A stretch of DNA of 17,096 bases from Geodermatophilaceae bacterium (GCA_013811805.1 JACCUM010000069.1:1-17096), one strand, 5' to 3'. Positions 6,441 through 14,194 are shown, counted from the stretch's first letter. Notes: generated by a model not told the origin, from the letters alone. A program made the numbers and translations.

Positions 6441-7112
6441 GTGCGCCTGGTCGTTGCTCGCTGCACGGTTGACTATCTCGGTCGGCTGACCGCTCATCTG
6501 CCCGCGGCACTGCGGCTGCTCCTCGTGAAGGCCGACGGCTCGGTGTCAATCCATGCCGACGACCGGGCGTACAAGCCGTTGAACTGGATGAGCCCGCCGT
6601 GCACCCTGCGTGAGTCGACTGACCAGGACGGTCTGCTGTGGACCGTCACCAACAAAGTCGGCGAGCAACTGCAGATCCGCATCCATTCGATCGAGCACGA
6701 TTCCTCCCACCACCTCGGTGTGGACCCCGGCCTGATCAAGGACGGCGTCGAGGCACACCTCCAGGAGCTGTTGGCCGAGCATGTGCACACCTTCGGCGCC
6801 GGATGGTCGCTCGTACGGCGGGAGTACCCCACGCCGATCGGGCCGGTCGATCTGCTCTGCCGGGATGCGGACGGCGCAACCGTGGCGATCGAGGTCAAGC
6901 GTCGCGGCGAGATCGACGGAGTCGAGCAGTTGACCCGTTACCTCAGCCTGCTGAATCGAGATCCACTTCTGGCCCCGGTGCGCGGCGTCCTGGTTGCGCA
7001 GGAGGTGACTCCGCAGGCTCGGGTGCTGGCCACCGATCGCGGAATCGGCTGGCAGGTCGTCGACTACCAGCTCTTACGCGGCGCCGAGGACACTTCGCTC
7101 CGGCTCTTCTGA
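6441..7112 (+). CDS. nucS: NucS/EndoMS mismatch-specific endonuclease
   Basis: This 223-residue protein matches the known mycobacterial NucS along its whole length. The N-terminal domain starts RLVVARCTVDYLGRLTAHLP and contains ADGSVSIHADDRAYKPLNWM. The linker has the EHDSSH and LGVDPGLIKDGVEAH segments. The C-terminal nuclease domain has Asp137 in GPVDLLCRD, then Glu151 and Lys153 in IEVKRRGEIDGVEQLTRY; this is the PD-(D/E)xK active site with the family's spacing. It ends in LRLF, like the C-terminal clamp-binding tail. NucS cuts both strands at mismatched bases and underlies non-canonical mismatch repair in actinobacteria that lack MutS/MutL. The start is GTG 6441; the frame stays open upstream through the DUF1345 gene, but homology begins here. 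It probably has its own leaderless promoter. Confidence 0.97.
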   Translation: MRLVVARCTVDYLGRLTAHLPAALRLLLVKADGSVSIHADDRAYKPLNWMSPPCTLRESTDQDGLLWTVTNKVGEQLQIRIHSIEHDSSHHLGVDPGLIKDGVEAHLQELLAEHVHTFGAGWSLVRREYPTPIGPVDLLCRDADGATVAIEVKRRGEIDGVEQLTRYLSLLNRDPLLAPVRGVLVAQEVTPQARVLATDRGIGWQVVDYQLLRGAEDTSLRLF

Positions 7113-7151
7113 CCACACGCGGCAGGTTCTGGATCAGATGTGGTCCGGCCG

Positions 7152-7157
7152 TAGCAT
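7152..7157 (+). promoter_or_regulatory. candidate -10 element for leaderless aldehyde dehydrogenase mRNA
   Basis: TAGCAT (TANNNT) ends 7 bases before ATG 7165. No ribosome binding site is seen before that ATG. The spacing supports 7165, rather than the in-frame ATG at 7138, as the true start. Confidence 0.4.
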
Positions 7158-7164
7158 CCGATGG

Positions 7165-8703
7165 ATGAAGGCTGATCCGAGCGATCGGGCGAGGTTCGAC
7201 TCGCTGAATCCGGCCAGCGGAGTGGTAGTCGACTCGTTCGCTGTGCACACCGAGGCCCAGGTCCAGGCTGTCGTGGCCGCGGCCAAGCCTGGGGCGTTGT
7301 GGTGGAACGGCCTCGGCTTCGACGGTCGGGAGAGCCGGCTGCGGGACTGGGCCCGAATCCTCGCTCTCGAAATCGATGAGCTGGCCGCGCTGATCCACCG
7401 GGAGAACGGCAAGCCGCTGACCGACGCCCGGCTCGAGGTGGTGGGGGTCATCGAGCACCTGCACTGGGCAGCCACCCACGCAGCCGGCGTCCTCGGGCGC
7501 CGTACGGTCGGCCGATCGTGGTTGTTCCCCAACCACAAGCCGTCGGTGGGCTACCGCCCGTACGGCGTGGTCGGCGTGATCGGACCGTGGAACTACCCGG
7601 CCTTCACGCCGATGGGCTCGATCGCGTACGCACTGGCCGCCGGTAACGCAGTCGTCTTCAAGCCCAGCGAGTACACCCCTGCCGTCGGCAGTTGGCTCGT
7701 CGACTCGTTCCGGCGAGCCGTGCCCGAACAGCCTGTCCTGCAACTGGTTACCGGGTTCGGCGAAACCGGCGCGGCCTTGTGCACCGCCGGCGTGGGCAAG
7801 CTCGCCTTCACCGGCTCGACGGCGACTGCCAAGTCGGTGATGGCGGCCTGCGCGCAGACCCTGACCCCGGTGCTGCTGGAGTGCGGGAGCAAGGACGCCC
7901 TGATCGTTGCCGAGGACGCGGACCTGGATGCCGCAGCGCAGGCCGCGGTCTGGGGAGCGCTGTCCAACGCGGGCCAGACCTGCGTGGGAGTGGAGCGGGT
8001 CTACGCCGTCGATGCCATCTACGACGACTTCGTATCCCGTCTGAGCGCCGAGGCGCGAAAGCCTCGCCCGGGTAGCGACCCGGCCGCTGATTACGGGCCG
8101 ATCACCATGCCCGACCAGGTGGGGATCATCCGGGGCCACATCGAGGACGCGCTCGATCACGGCGCCACCGCGATCGTCGGCGGTCGCGACTCCGTTAGGC
8201 CGCCCTTCGTCGATCCGACGATCTTGGTCGACACGCCCGAAGATCGTCCGGCAGCGACCGAGGAGACCTTCGGGCCCACGCTGACCGTCGGCCGGGTACG
8301 AGACGTCGACGAAGCCATCAAACGTGCCAACGGCACGGCCTTCGGCCTGTCCAGCGCGGTCTTCTCGCGGGCGCGTGGAATGGAGATCGCCGGTCGGCTC
8401 CGGGCCGGGATGACCAGCATCAACTCGGTGATCACCTTTGCGGTCATCCCGGCGCTGCCCTTCGGGGGTGTCGGCGCCTCCGGGTTCGGTCGAATTCATG
8501 GGGCAGACGGGCTTCGGGAGTTCTCCTGGCCGCATGCGATCGTGGCTCAGCAGGCACCTGGTCCGTTGATCTTGCAGTCCTTCCGGCGCAACCCCCTGCT
8601 CACCAGAGCGCTGCTGTTGGCCGTCCGACTGCGCTATGGGCGGCGGCACCCCGTGGACTCAAGGGGTCCTTGTGACAATAGGTTTGGCACAAGGGGTCCT
8701 TGA
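7165..8703 (+). CDS. NAD(P)-dependent aldehyde dehydrogenase
   Basis: The 512-residue product oxidises an aldehyde to the acid; the substrate is unknown. Residues of the family that can be seen: Asn143 in GPWNYPAF, the FKPSE cofactor motif, FTGST in the Rossmann part, the general base Glu239 in LLECGSKDALIV, the catalytic Cys273 in NAGQTCVGVERVY, the ETFGPTL motif and PFGGVGASGFGR near the end. After the fold come RNPLLTRALLLAVRLRYGRR, an amphipathic and basic tail that could touch the membrane, and a last stretch of about 16 residues encoded partly by the palindromic repeat at 8655-8707. The stop codon lies in the second repeat arm. ATG 7165 is preferred over 7138 because of the -10 element between them. 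It is not CoA-acylating as far as the motifs show. Confidence 0.93.
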   Translation: MKADPSDRARFDSLNPASGVVVDSFAVHTEAQVQAVVAAAKPGALWWNGLGFDGRESRLRDWARILALEIDELAALIHRENGKPLTDARLEVVGVIEHLHWAATHAAGVLGRRTVGRSWLFPNHKPSVGYRPYGVVGVIGPWNYPAFTPMGSIAYALAAGNAVVFKPSEYTPAVGSWLVDSFRRAVPEQPVLQLVTGFGETGAALCTAGVGKLAFTGSTATAKSVMAACAQTLTPVLLECGSKDALIVAEDADLDAAAQAAVWGALSNAGQTCVGVERVYAVDAIYDDFVSRLSAEARKPRPGSDPAADYGPITMPDQVGIIRGHIEDALDHGATAIVGGRDSVRPPFVDPTILVDTPEDRPAATEETFGPTLTVGRVRDVDEAIKRANGTAFGLSSAVFSRARGMEIAGRLRAGMTSINSVITFAVIPALPFGGVGASGFGRIHGADGLREFSWPHAIVAQQAPGPLILQSFRRNPLLTRALLLAVRLRYGRRHPVDSRGPCDNRFGTRGP

Positions 8704-8707
8704 CTCC
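8655..8707. repeat. pair of self-palindromic repeats in inverted arrangement
   Basis: The 13-mer CAAGGGGTCCTTG, itself a palindrome (CAAGG-ggt-CCTTG), occurs at 8660-8672 and again at 8690-8702, 30 bases apart start to start. With their flanks the two 20-base arms (8655-8674 and 8688-8707) match as an inverted repeat at 16 of 20 positions. The 13-base centre holds TAGGTT (8679-8684), a possible -10 box reading towards the dehydrogenase gene. It could be a REP/REPIN-like dispersed element or a double operator three helical turns apart. The structure is seen directly; its role is open. Confidence 0.85.
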
Positions 8708-8757
8708 AGATGATCGGCAGTAGTGGCAGCAGTCGTCGACGAAGCAGGGAGCCTCAG

Positions 8758-10536
8758 GTGGCACGCGAACTGGCCAAGGTCGGTGTCGTCGGACTCGGGA
8801 CGATGGGTGCGGGCATCGTCGAGGTATTCGCCCGCTCCGGCTTGGACGTCATCGGCGTCGAGGTCGACGAGGCGGCCCTGCGCCGCGGCCGGGCGCATGT
8901 CGAGGGTTCGACTGCGCGCGCGGTCGAGCGCGGCAAGCTCGACGAGGCAGGGCGCGATGACCTGCTCGGCCGGATCACCTTCAGCACCGAGCTCGAGGAC
9001 TTGGCCGAAGCCGAACTGGTCGTCGAGGCAGTTCCGGAGCATCTGGACCTCAAGGCCGAGGTCTTCTCTAAGCTGGACGCGATCTGCCCACCGGACACCA
9101 TCCTGGCCACGAACACGTCGTCCTTGTCGGTCACCGAGATCTCGGTCGCGACCGGTCGGCCCAGCAAGGTCATCGGCCTGCACTTCTTCAACCCGGCGCC
9201 GGTCATGAAACTGGTCGAGGTGATCCGCACGGTCGTCACGGATCCGGCCGTCATCGAGGACGTCGAGGCGCTGGCCGCCCGGCTCGGGAAGACGGATGTG
9301 ACGATCGGCGACAAGGCCGGTTTCATCGCCAACGCCTTGCTGTTCGGGTACCTCAACCACGCCGTGTCGATGTATGAAACTCAGTATGCCACAAGGGAAG
9401 ACATCGACTCAGCGATGCGGCTCGGCTGCGGTCTGCCGATGGGCCCGCTGGCATTGATGGATCTGATCGGCATCGACACCGCCTACGAGATCCTCGACAC
9501 GATGTACAAGCAGTCCCGCGACCGGCTGCACGCGCCGGTCCCGTTGATCAAGCAGATGATGACCGCGGGACTGCTCGGTCGGAAGTCAGGCCGTGGCTTC
9601 TACACCTACGCCGAGCGGGACAGCCCCCAGGTCGTCGACGACGCCCAGACCCCGCTCGCGTCACCCACGCCTGCGCAGACCCGCACGGTGCAGCGGGTCG
9701 GCGTGGTGGGTTCAGGCACGATGGCCACCGGCATCGTCGAGGTGCTCGCCAAGGCCGGGTACGACGTGACCTTCGTTGCCCGGAGCACGGCCAAGGTCGA
9801 CCGGGTCAACGCTGCCCTGACCAAATCGATGGACAAATCGGTCGGCCGCGGCCGTCTCGAGCAGGACGACCGGGACGCCGCCATCGCCCGGATCACCGGG
9901 TCGACCGACCTCGACGCGCTGGCCACTGCCGACCTGATCGTGGAGGCGGTGGTCGAGGACCTGAGCGTCAAGCAGGTGCTCTTCGCCAACCTCGGTGAGA
10001 TCGCCAAGCCAGGTGCGATCCTCGCGACCACGACCTCGAGCCTTCCGGTGGTCGAGTGTGCAAGGGCCAGCGAGCGCCCAGAAGATGTCGTCGGACTGCA
10101 CTTCTTCAATCCGGCGACGGTCATGAAGCTGGTCGAGATCGTGCCGACGATCTCCACGGCGCCCGACATCGTGCCGACGGTGCAGGAGGTATGCGTCAAG
10201 CTGGACAGACATCCGGTCACTTGCGCCGATCGGGCCGGGTTCATCGTGAACGCGCTGCTCTTCCCCTACCTCAACGATGCGGTGAAGATGCTCCAGGCCC
10301 ATTACGCCACCTCGGAGGACATCGACTCGGCGATGAAGGTCGGCTGCGGTTACCCGATGGGTCCCTTCGAGTTGCTCGATGTGGTCGGCCTGGACGTATC
10401 CCTGGCGATCCAGCGGACCCTCTACCTCGAGTTCCGGGAGCCTGGTTTCGCCCCGGCTACGTTGCTGGAGCACCTGGTCACGGCCGGATACCTGGGCCGC
10501 AAGACCGGCAAGGGCTTTCGCGACTACACGCACTGA
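8758..10536 (+). CDS. 3-hydroxybutyryl-CoA dehydrogenase, tandem two-domain fusion
   Basis: The 592-residue protein consists of two complete 3-hydroxyacyl-CoA dehydrogenase units joined by a Pro/Thr linker near residue 300. Unit 1 has GLGTMGAG (12-19) and the catalytic set Ser121, His142 (GLHFFNPAPVM), Glu154 and Asn192 (KAGFIANALL). Unit 2 repeats this with GSGTMATG, Ser427, His448, Glu460 and Asn498. Both end in a GRKSGRGF / GRKTGKGF element. It interconverts acetoacetyl-CoA and 3-hydroxybutyryl-CoA, upstream of crotonyl-CoA. After the second beta strand unit 1 has acidic residues (VEVDE) while unit 2 has VARSTAK, hinting at different cofactors. I chose GTG 8758 because AGGGAG lies about 6 bases upstream and the fold starts at once; ATG 8710 is the alternative. 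Similar fused forms are known from other actinobacteria. Confidence 0.93.
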   Translation: MARELAKVGVVGLGTMGAGIVEVFARSGLDVIGVEVDEAALRRGRAHVEGSTARAVERGKLDEAGRDDLLGRITFSTELEDLAEAELVVEAVPEHLDLKAEVFSKLDAICPPDTILATNTSSLSVTEISVATGRPSKVIGLHFFNPAPVMKLVEVIRTVVTDPAVIEDVEALAARLGKTDVTIGDKAGFIANALLFGYLNHAVSMYETQYATREDIDSAMRLGCGLPMGPLALMDLIGIDTAYEILDTMYKQSRDRLHAPVPLIKQMMTAGLLGRKSGRGFYTYAERDSPQVVDDAQTPLASPTPAQTRTVQRVGVVGSGTMATGIVEVLAKAGYDVTFVARSTAKVDRVNAALTKSMDKSVGRGRLEQDDRDAAIARITGSTDLDALATADLIVEAVVEDLSVKQVLFANLGEIAKPGAILATTTSSLPVVECARASERPEDVVGLHFFNPATVMKLVEIVPTISTAPDIVPTVQEVCVKLDRHPVTCADRAGFIVNALLFPYLNDAVKMLQAHYATSEDIDSAMKVGCGYPMGPFELLDVVGLDVSLAIQRTLYLEFREPGFAPATLLEHLVTAGYLGRKTGKGFRDYTH

Positions 10537-10832
10537 TGCCGCGCCGATCCCGACCCCGCCAACCGCGCGCCGGCGTGGCCGCAGCGGCCGGACCGCCCCC
10601 CAGCGACCTGACCGAGAGCGCTCAGGACGGGGACTGGATCGTTCGAGCGATCACCGGTGCGGCGAGCACCCGGACCTATCGCTGCCCGGGATGTGATCAC
10701 GAGATCCGACCCGCCACACCGCATCTGGTGGTCTGGTCGGCCGATGACGAGGGCGCCGGTGATCGGCGGCATTGGCACCCGACATGCTGGCGCTCGCGCG
10801 GACGGCGCAACCCGGGGCGGAATCGATGGTGA
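10536..10832 (+). CDS. small Cys/His zinc-ribbon-like actinobacterial protein
   Basis: This 98-residue protein's ATG shares one base with the dehydrogenase stop codon (TGATG), so it is translationally coupled. A basic, Ala/Pro-rich N-terminus is followed by TYRCPGCDHEI (Cys50, Cys53) and RRHWHPTCW (His79, His81, Cys84), an arrangement suited to one zinc ion. Small proteins of this kind, often labelled 'ATP/GTP-binding protein' in actinobacterial genomes, are conserved but uncharacterised; I see no nucleotide-binding motif here. The reading frame overlaps the start of the next gene by 7 bases. Function unknown. Confidence 0.85.
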   Translation: MPRRSRPRQPRAGVAAAAGPPPSDLTESAQDGDWIVRAITGAASTRTYRCPGCDHEIRPATPHLVVWSADDEGAGDRRHWHPTCWRSRGRRNPGRNRW

Positions 10833-11557
10833 CCCAGCAACCGATCCAGATCCGGGGTACGACGGTCCTGCCCTCGAGGCGTGTACCGCTGGTTCTCTCG
10901 ACCGCCGACGGACATGAGCTGGTCGCCGAACTCGCTCTCCCGGCACAGCGGGCGGCGGTGGCCACCATGATCTGTGTCCACCCGCTGCCCACCCAAGGTG
11001 GGATGATGGACAGCCACCTCTTTCGCAAGGCCGCCAACCGGCTGCCGGCACTGGCTGAGCTGGCTGTGCTCCGGTTCAACACCAGAGGGACCGAGAGCGA
11101 GCACGGGCGTTCGAGCGGGACGTTCTCCGAAGCGATCGAGGAGCGCTTCGACGTGGCGGCGGCGATCGAATACGCCGAGTTCTCCGAGCTGGCCGACCCC
11201 TGGCTGGTCGGCTGGTCGTTCGGTACCGACCTGACACTCAAGTACGGCTGCGATCCCGGGATCCGCGGGGCGATCCTGATCTCGCCTCCGCTGCGTTACT
11301 CCACGACCGCGGACCTCATCCCCTGGGCGGAATCGGGCAAGCCGGTGATCGCCCTCGTTCCGGAGTTCGACGACTACCTCAGGCCCGAGGCGGCCGCAGA
11401 GCGGTTCGCGGTGATCCCGCAAGCCGAGGTCGTGGCCGTAGCTGGGGCCAAACATCTGTTCGTCGGCTACACCGAGCGAGTACTCGACGAGATCGTCGCA
11501 CGGCTGAATCCGGCTGCGTACCCGTTGCCTGCGTCGTACTCGCCGACTCAGCCCTGA
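10826..11557 (+). CDS. alpha/beta hydrolase
   Basis: The product is a 243-residue cytoplasmic hydrolase. It has the oxyanion-side segment CVHPLPTQGGMMDSHLF (50-66), FNTRGTESEHG (84-94), the nucleophile Ser131 in GWSFGTD, a candidate acid Asp182 or Asp183 in PEFDDYL and His210 in GAKHLFVGY. This is the small-serine-hydrolase layout related to dienelactone hydrolase-like and BAAT-like proteins. The substrate is unknown. ATG 10826 overlaps the end of the zinc-ribbon gene (ATGGTGA), so the two belong to one transcription unit with the dehydrogenase. A start further up at 10772 would lie deep inside the preceding gene. Its 3' end overlaps the convergent coiled-coil gene by 10 bases. Confidence 0.9.
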   Translation: MVTQQPIQIRGTTVLPSRRVPLVLSTADGHELVAELALPAQRAAVATMICVHPLPTQGGMMDSHLFRKAANRLPALAELAVLRFNTRGTESEHGRSSGTFSEAIEERFDVAAAIEYAEFSELADPWLVGWSFGTDLTLKYGCDPGIRGAILISPPLRYSTTADLIPWAESGKPVIALVPEFDDYLRPEAAAERFAVIPQAEVVAVAGAKHLFVGYTERVLDEIVARLNPAAYPLPASYSPTQP

Positions 11558-12765
11558 CGGGGCAGTGGGATGGCCCGCGTGGGCGCGTTCCTTCCAGGGG
11601 AGGGTTGAGTGGGGGTGTTGACTGGCCAGCTCGGTGTTGCGGACGAGGTCGGCGGGGGAGGTGGCGTTTTCTGGGCATCGGTCGGTTCGTCGACTGCCGC
11701 TTGGGTCTGATCGGTGCCGGTCTGCACACCCGGGGCCGCAGCAGCGCCGTCGCGAGCAGCGGGCGCCGGTGATGGTGCCGGAGTCTTCGTGCCGGCGTCG
11801 GTCTCCGAGGTCGACCTCGCGTTCGGCACAGAGGGGGTCGGTCCTGAGGAGGTGGGCGCTGCAGTTGTCGGTCCGGCGGCGGCCGGCTTGGCGGGTGCCG
11901 GACTCGGCTCGATGTCCGTGGCCTTGTCGATGGCGGGGAGGCTGCCCAGTAGTTCGCGCACCTGACTCAGCCGGGTGTGCAGTTCGCCGCGCTGGGCGTC
12001 GAGGTTCCTGACCCTTTCCTCCGCAGCGGCAATCATGTCGTCGGACTTGCGCTGCGCCTGCTCGATCCGGTTGTGCGCATCTCGGCGGGAGGACTGGTCC
12101 CGCTCCTGCTCGACGCGGGCCGCCTCGGCGCGACGTGCCTTCTGCGCGAGCTGGAAGTCCTCCTCGATCTTGGCCACCCGAGCCCGGCTCCGCTGCTCGG
12201 CCTGCTCGGCGGCTGCACGGGCGCGTTCCTTCAGCGCGTCGGCTTCGGCCTGTGCGTCACTGATCGTCTTGGCGGCGCTGTCCTTGGCCTCCTGCATCTG
12301 CCGGCCGGCCTGCGCCTGGGCGTCCTGCATCTGCTTGCGGGCCTCGTCCTGCGCCTCGCTGCGCAGCCGGGCGGCTTCCTGGGCGCTCGATTGGAGCTCC
12401 GCCTGCGAGCGGGTGTGGCCCTCGGCCGCGATCCGCCTGATGTCGTTGGCCTCTTCCTCGGCCAACTTGAGCATGTGCGAGATCCGGGCACCCATGGACT
12501 CGAAGTTGGGAGCGGCGGCTGATTCGGCCTTCTGCCGGAGGGACTCGACCTCGGCCTGCACGTTCGACAGGTGACTTGCCAGTTCGGCGGCACGTGCCGC
12601 GGAGGCGTCCTTGTCGGCCAGCGCGACCCGCAGTTCCCCGTCCAGACGATCGACCACGTCGTGCACCTGTGAGCGGTCGTAACCGCGGATCACGACGTCG
12701 AAGCTGTGCACGGCACCGTCGAGCGGAAAGATGTCTGGTGAGTTTTCGCGATCCATGGCCCTCAT
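11548..12765 (-). CDS. DivIVA/Scy-like coiled-coil protein with Pro/Ala/Thr-rich tail
   Basis: The protein has 405 residues. SFDVVIRGYDRSQVHDVVDRL (21-41) resembles the DivIVA-type N-terminal element shared by polar-growth coiled-coil proteins such as Scy. A long, highly charged Ala/Glu/Arg/Gln heptad-rich region (about 43-275) follows, with repeated QA, EA and RA units, interrupted only briefly around PNFESMG. The last 130 residues are low-complexity Pro/Ala/Thr/Ser-rich with a PPPPP run. No membrane segment is present. It is probably a cytoskeletal scaffold at the cell pole or septum. In Streptomyces coelicolor, as I recall, FilP and Scy genes lie close to nucS, which agrees with the neighbourhood here. 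The start could be either of two ATGs (12765 or 12756). It lies 26 bases after ccr on the same strand and may be co-transcribed. Confidence 0.85.
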   Translation of the reverse strand: MRAMDRENSPDIFPLDGAVHSFDVVIRGYDRSQVHDVVDRLDGELRVALADKDASAARAAELASHLSNVQAEVESLRQKAESAAAPNFESMGARISHMLKLAEEEANDIRRIAAEGHTRSQAELQSSAQEAARLRSEAQDEARKQMQDAQAQAGRQMQEAKDSAAKTISDAQAEADALKERARAAAEQAEQRSRARVAKIEEDFQLAQKARRAEAARVEQERDQSSRRDAHNRIEQAQRKSDDMIAAAEERVRNLDAQRGELHTRLSQVRELLGSLPAIDKATDIEPSPAPAKPAAAGPTTAAPTSSGPTPSVPNARSTSETDAGTKTPAPSPAPAARDGAAAAPGVQTGTDQTQAAVDEPTDAQKTPPPPPTSSATPSWPVNTPTQPSPGRNAPTRAIPLPRQG

Positions 12766-12791
12766 GCTGTCATGCGGATCAGCGACACGCG

Positions 12792-14123
12792 TCAGGTGTT
12801 GCGGAACCGATGCAGCCTGTCGCCGAGACGTTCGCGGAGTTCGTGATCACGTACGCCCAGCCCGTCCTGCGGTGCGAGACAACGGACCCCGACCTTTCCC
12901 TGATGCAGGTTGCGGTGTACGTCGTAAGCCGCCTGACCCACGTCCTCGAGGGCGTAGACGTCGGACAGGGTCGGATGGATGTCCCCCCGGGCGACGAGGC
13001 GATTGGCCTCCCACGCCTCCCGGTAGTTGGCGAAGTGCGAGCCGATGATCCGCTTCAGGTTCATCCACAGATAGCGGTTGTCATAGGTGTGCAGAAAGCC
13101 GCTGGTCGAGGCGCAGGTGACGATCGTGCCGCCCCGTCGGGTGACATAGACCGACGCACCGAAGGTCTCCCGGCCGGGATGTTCGAAAACGATGTCAGGA
13201 TCCTCGCCGCCGGTCAGCTCGCGGATCTTGGCGCCCAAGCGCTGCCATTCCGTGGGGTCCTGGGTGTACTCGTCCTTCCAGAACTGGTAGCCCTCGGCAC
13301 TGCGGTCGATGACCAGTTCGGCGCCCATCCGGCGGACGATCTCGGCCTTGTCCGGGCTGCCCACCACGCACACCGGGATGCCGCCGCCGTTCAGCACGAA
13401 CTGAGTCGCGTACGAGCCGAGCCCACCGGAGGCGCCCCAGATGAGTACGACGTCGCCCTGCTTCATCCCGGCGCCGTGCTTGCCGACCAGCTGACGGTAG
13501 GCCGTCGAATTGACCAGGCCGGGGCAGGCGGCCTCCTCCCAGGTCAGGTGCTTGGCCTTGGGCATCAGTTGGTTGGACTTGACCAGGGCAAGATCGGCCA
13601 GTCCGCCGAAGTTGGTCTCGAACCCCCAGATCCGCTGTTGGGGGTCCAGCATCGTGTCGTCATGGCCGGCCGAGTCCTCGAGTTCGACCGACAGGCAGTG
13701 TGCGACCACCTCGTCGCCGGGCTTCCAGTTGTTCACGCCCACCCCGACCCGCAGGACGACGCCGGCAAGGTCGGAGCCGACCACGTGGTAGGGCAGATCG
13801 TGCCGCTTGGTGAGTGAGGACAGCTTGCCGTAGCGCTTGAGGAACCCGAATGTCGAGACCGGCTCGAAGATCGACGTCCAGACGGTGTTGTAGTTCACCG
13901 CGCTGGCCAGCACGGCGACCAGTGCCTCACCCGGACCGAGTTCAGGAGTCGCAACGTCCTGGACGTGCAGCGAGCGCCGGGGATCTTTGTCCCGGGTGTC
14001 CATCCCGGCGAACATCTCCTGGTCCTGCTCGCGCACGACAACAGCGCGGTAGGACTCCGGTACCGGCAGCTCTCTGATGTCGGTCAACGAATCGGCCAGG
14101 ATCGCCTCGGTGATCTGTTGCAC
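12792..14123 (-). CDS. ccr: crotonyl-CoA carboxylase/reductase
   Basis: This 443-residue NADPH-dependent medium-chain reductase converts crotonyl-CoA and CO2 to (2S)-ethylmalonyl-CoA. The four residues that define the CO2 pocket in the Kitasatospora setae enzyme (Asn81, Phe170, Glu171, His365) are all found at a constant offset of two: Asn79 (AVNYNTVW), Phe168 and Glu169 (WGFETNFGG), and His363 (GSHFANYREAW). This points to a carboxylating enzyme. The NADPH motif is WGASGGLGSYATQ (229-241). The start is GTG 14123, with GAGGA 7 bases upstream; the open frame continues further up without homology. The product feeds the ethylmalonyl-CoA pathway, and a mutase of that type ends at 153. A divergent ArsR gene and a palindrome lie upstream. 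Confidence 0.96.
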   Translation of the reverse strand: MQQITEAILADSLTDIRELPVPESYRAVVVREQDQEMFAGMDTRDKDPRRSLHVQDVATPELGPGEALVAVLASAVNYNTVWTSIFEPVSTFGFLKRYGKLSSLTKRHDLPYHVVGSDLAGVVLRVGVGVNNWKPGDEVVAHCLSVELEDSAGHDDTMLDPQQRIWGFETNFGGLADLALVKSNQLMPKAKHLTWEEAACPGLVNSTAYRQLVGKHGAGMKQGDVVLIWGASGGLGSYATQFVLNGGGIPVCVVGSPDKAEIVRRMGAELVIDRSAEGYQFWKDEYTQDPTEWQRLGAKIRELTGGEDPDIVFEHPGRETFGASVYVTRRGGTIVTCASTSGFLHTYDNRYLWMNLKRIIGSHFANYREAWEANRLVARGDIHPTLSDVYALEDVGQAAYDVHRNLHQGKVGVRCLAPQDGLGVRDHELRERLGDRLHRFRNT

Positions 14124-14194
14124 GGGGGAATCCTCACTGAGCGGGTTACCGGAGAGAAGGCAGGACCGTAGCAAGCCGCCCGGACTGTGCATCA

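Noticed and set aside
6943..8649. A 568-codon open frame on the minus strand across the aldehyde dehydrogenase gene
   Set aside because: Its product is a low-information Arg/Gly/Asp/Pro-rich sequence without domains, typical of the antisense of a GC-rich gene; the plus-strand gene has all catalytic residues.
12576..13817. A 413-codon plus-strand frame opposite ccr
   Set aside because: It is antisense to a fully conserved enzyme and has no recognisable domain.
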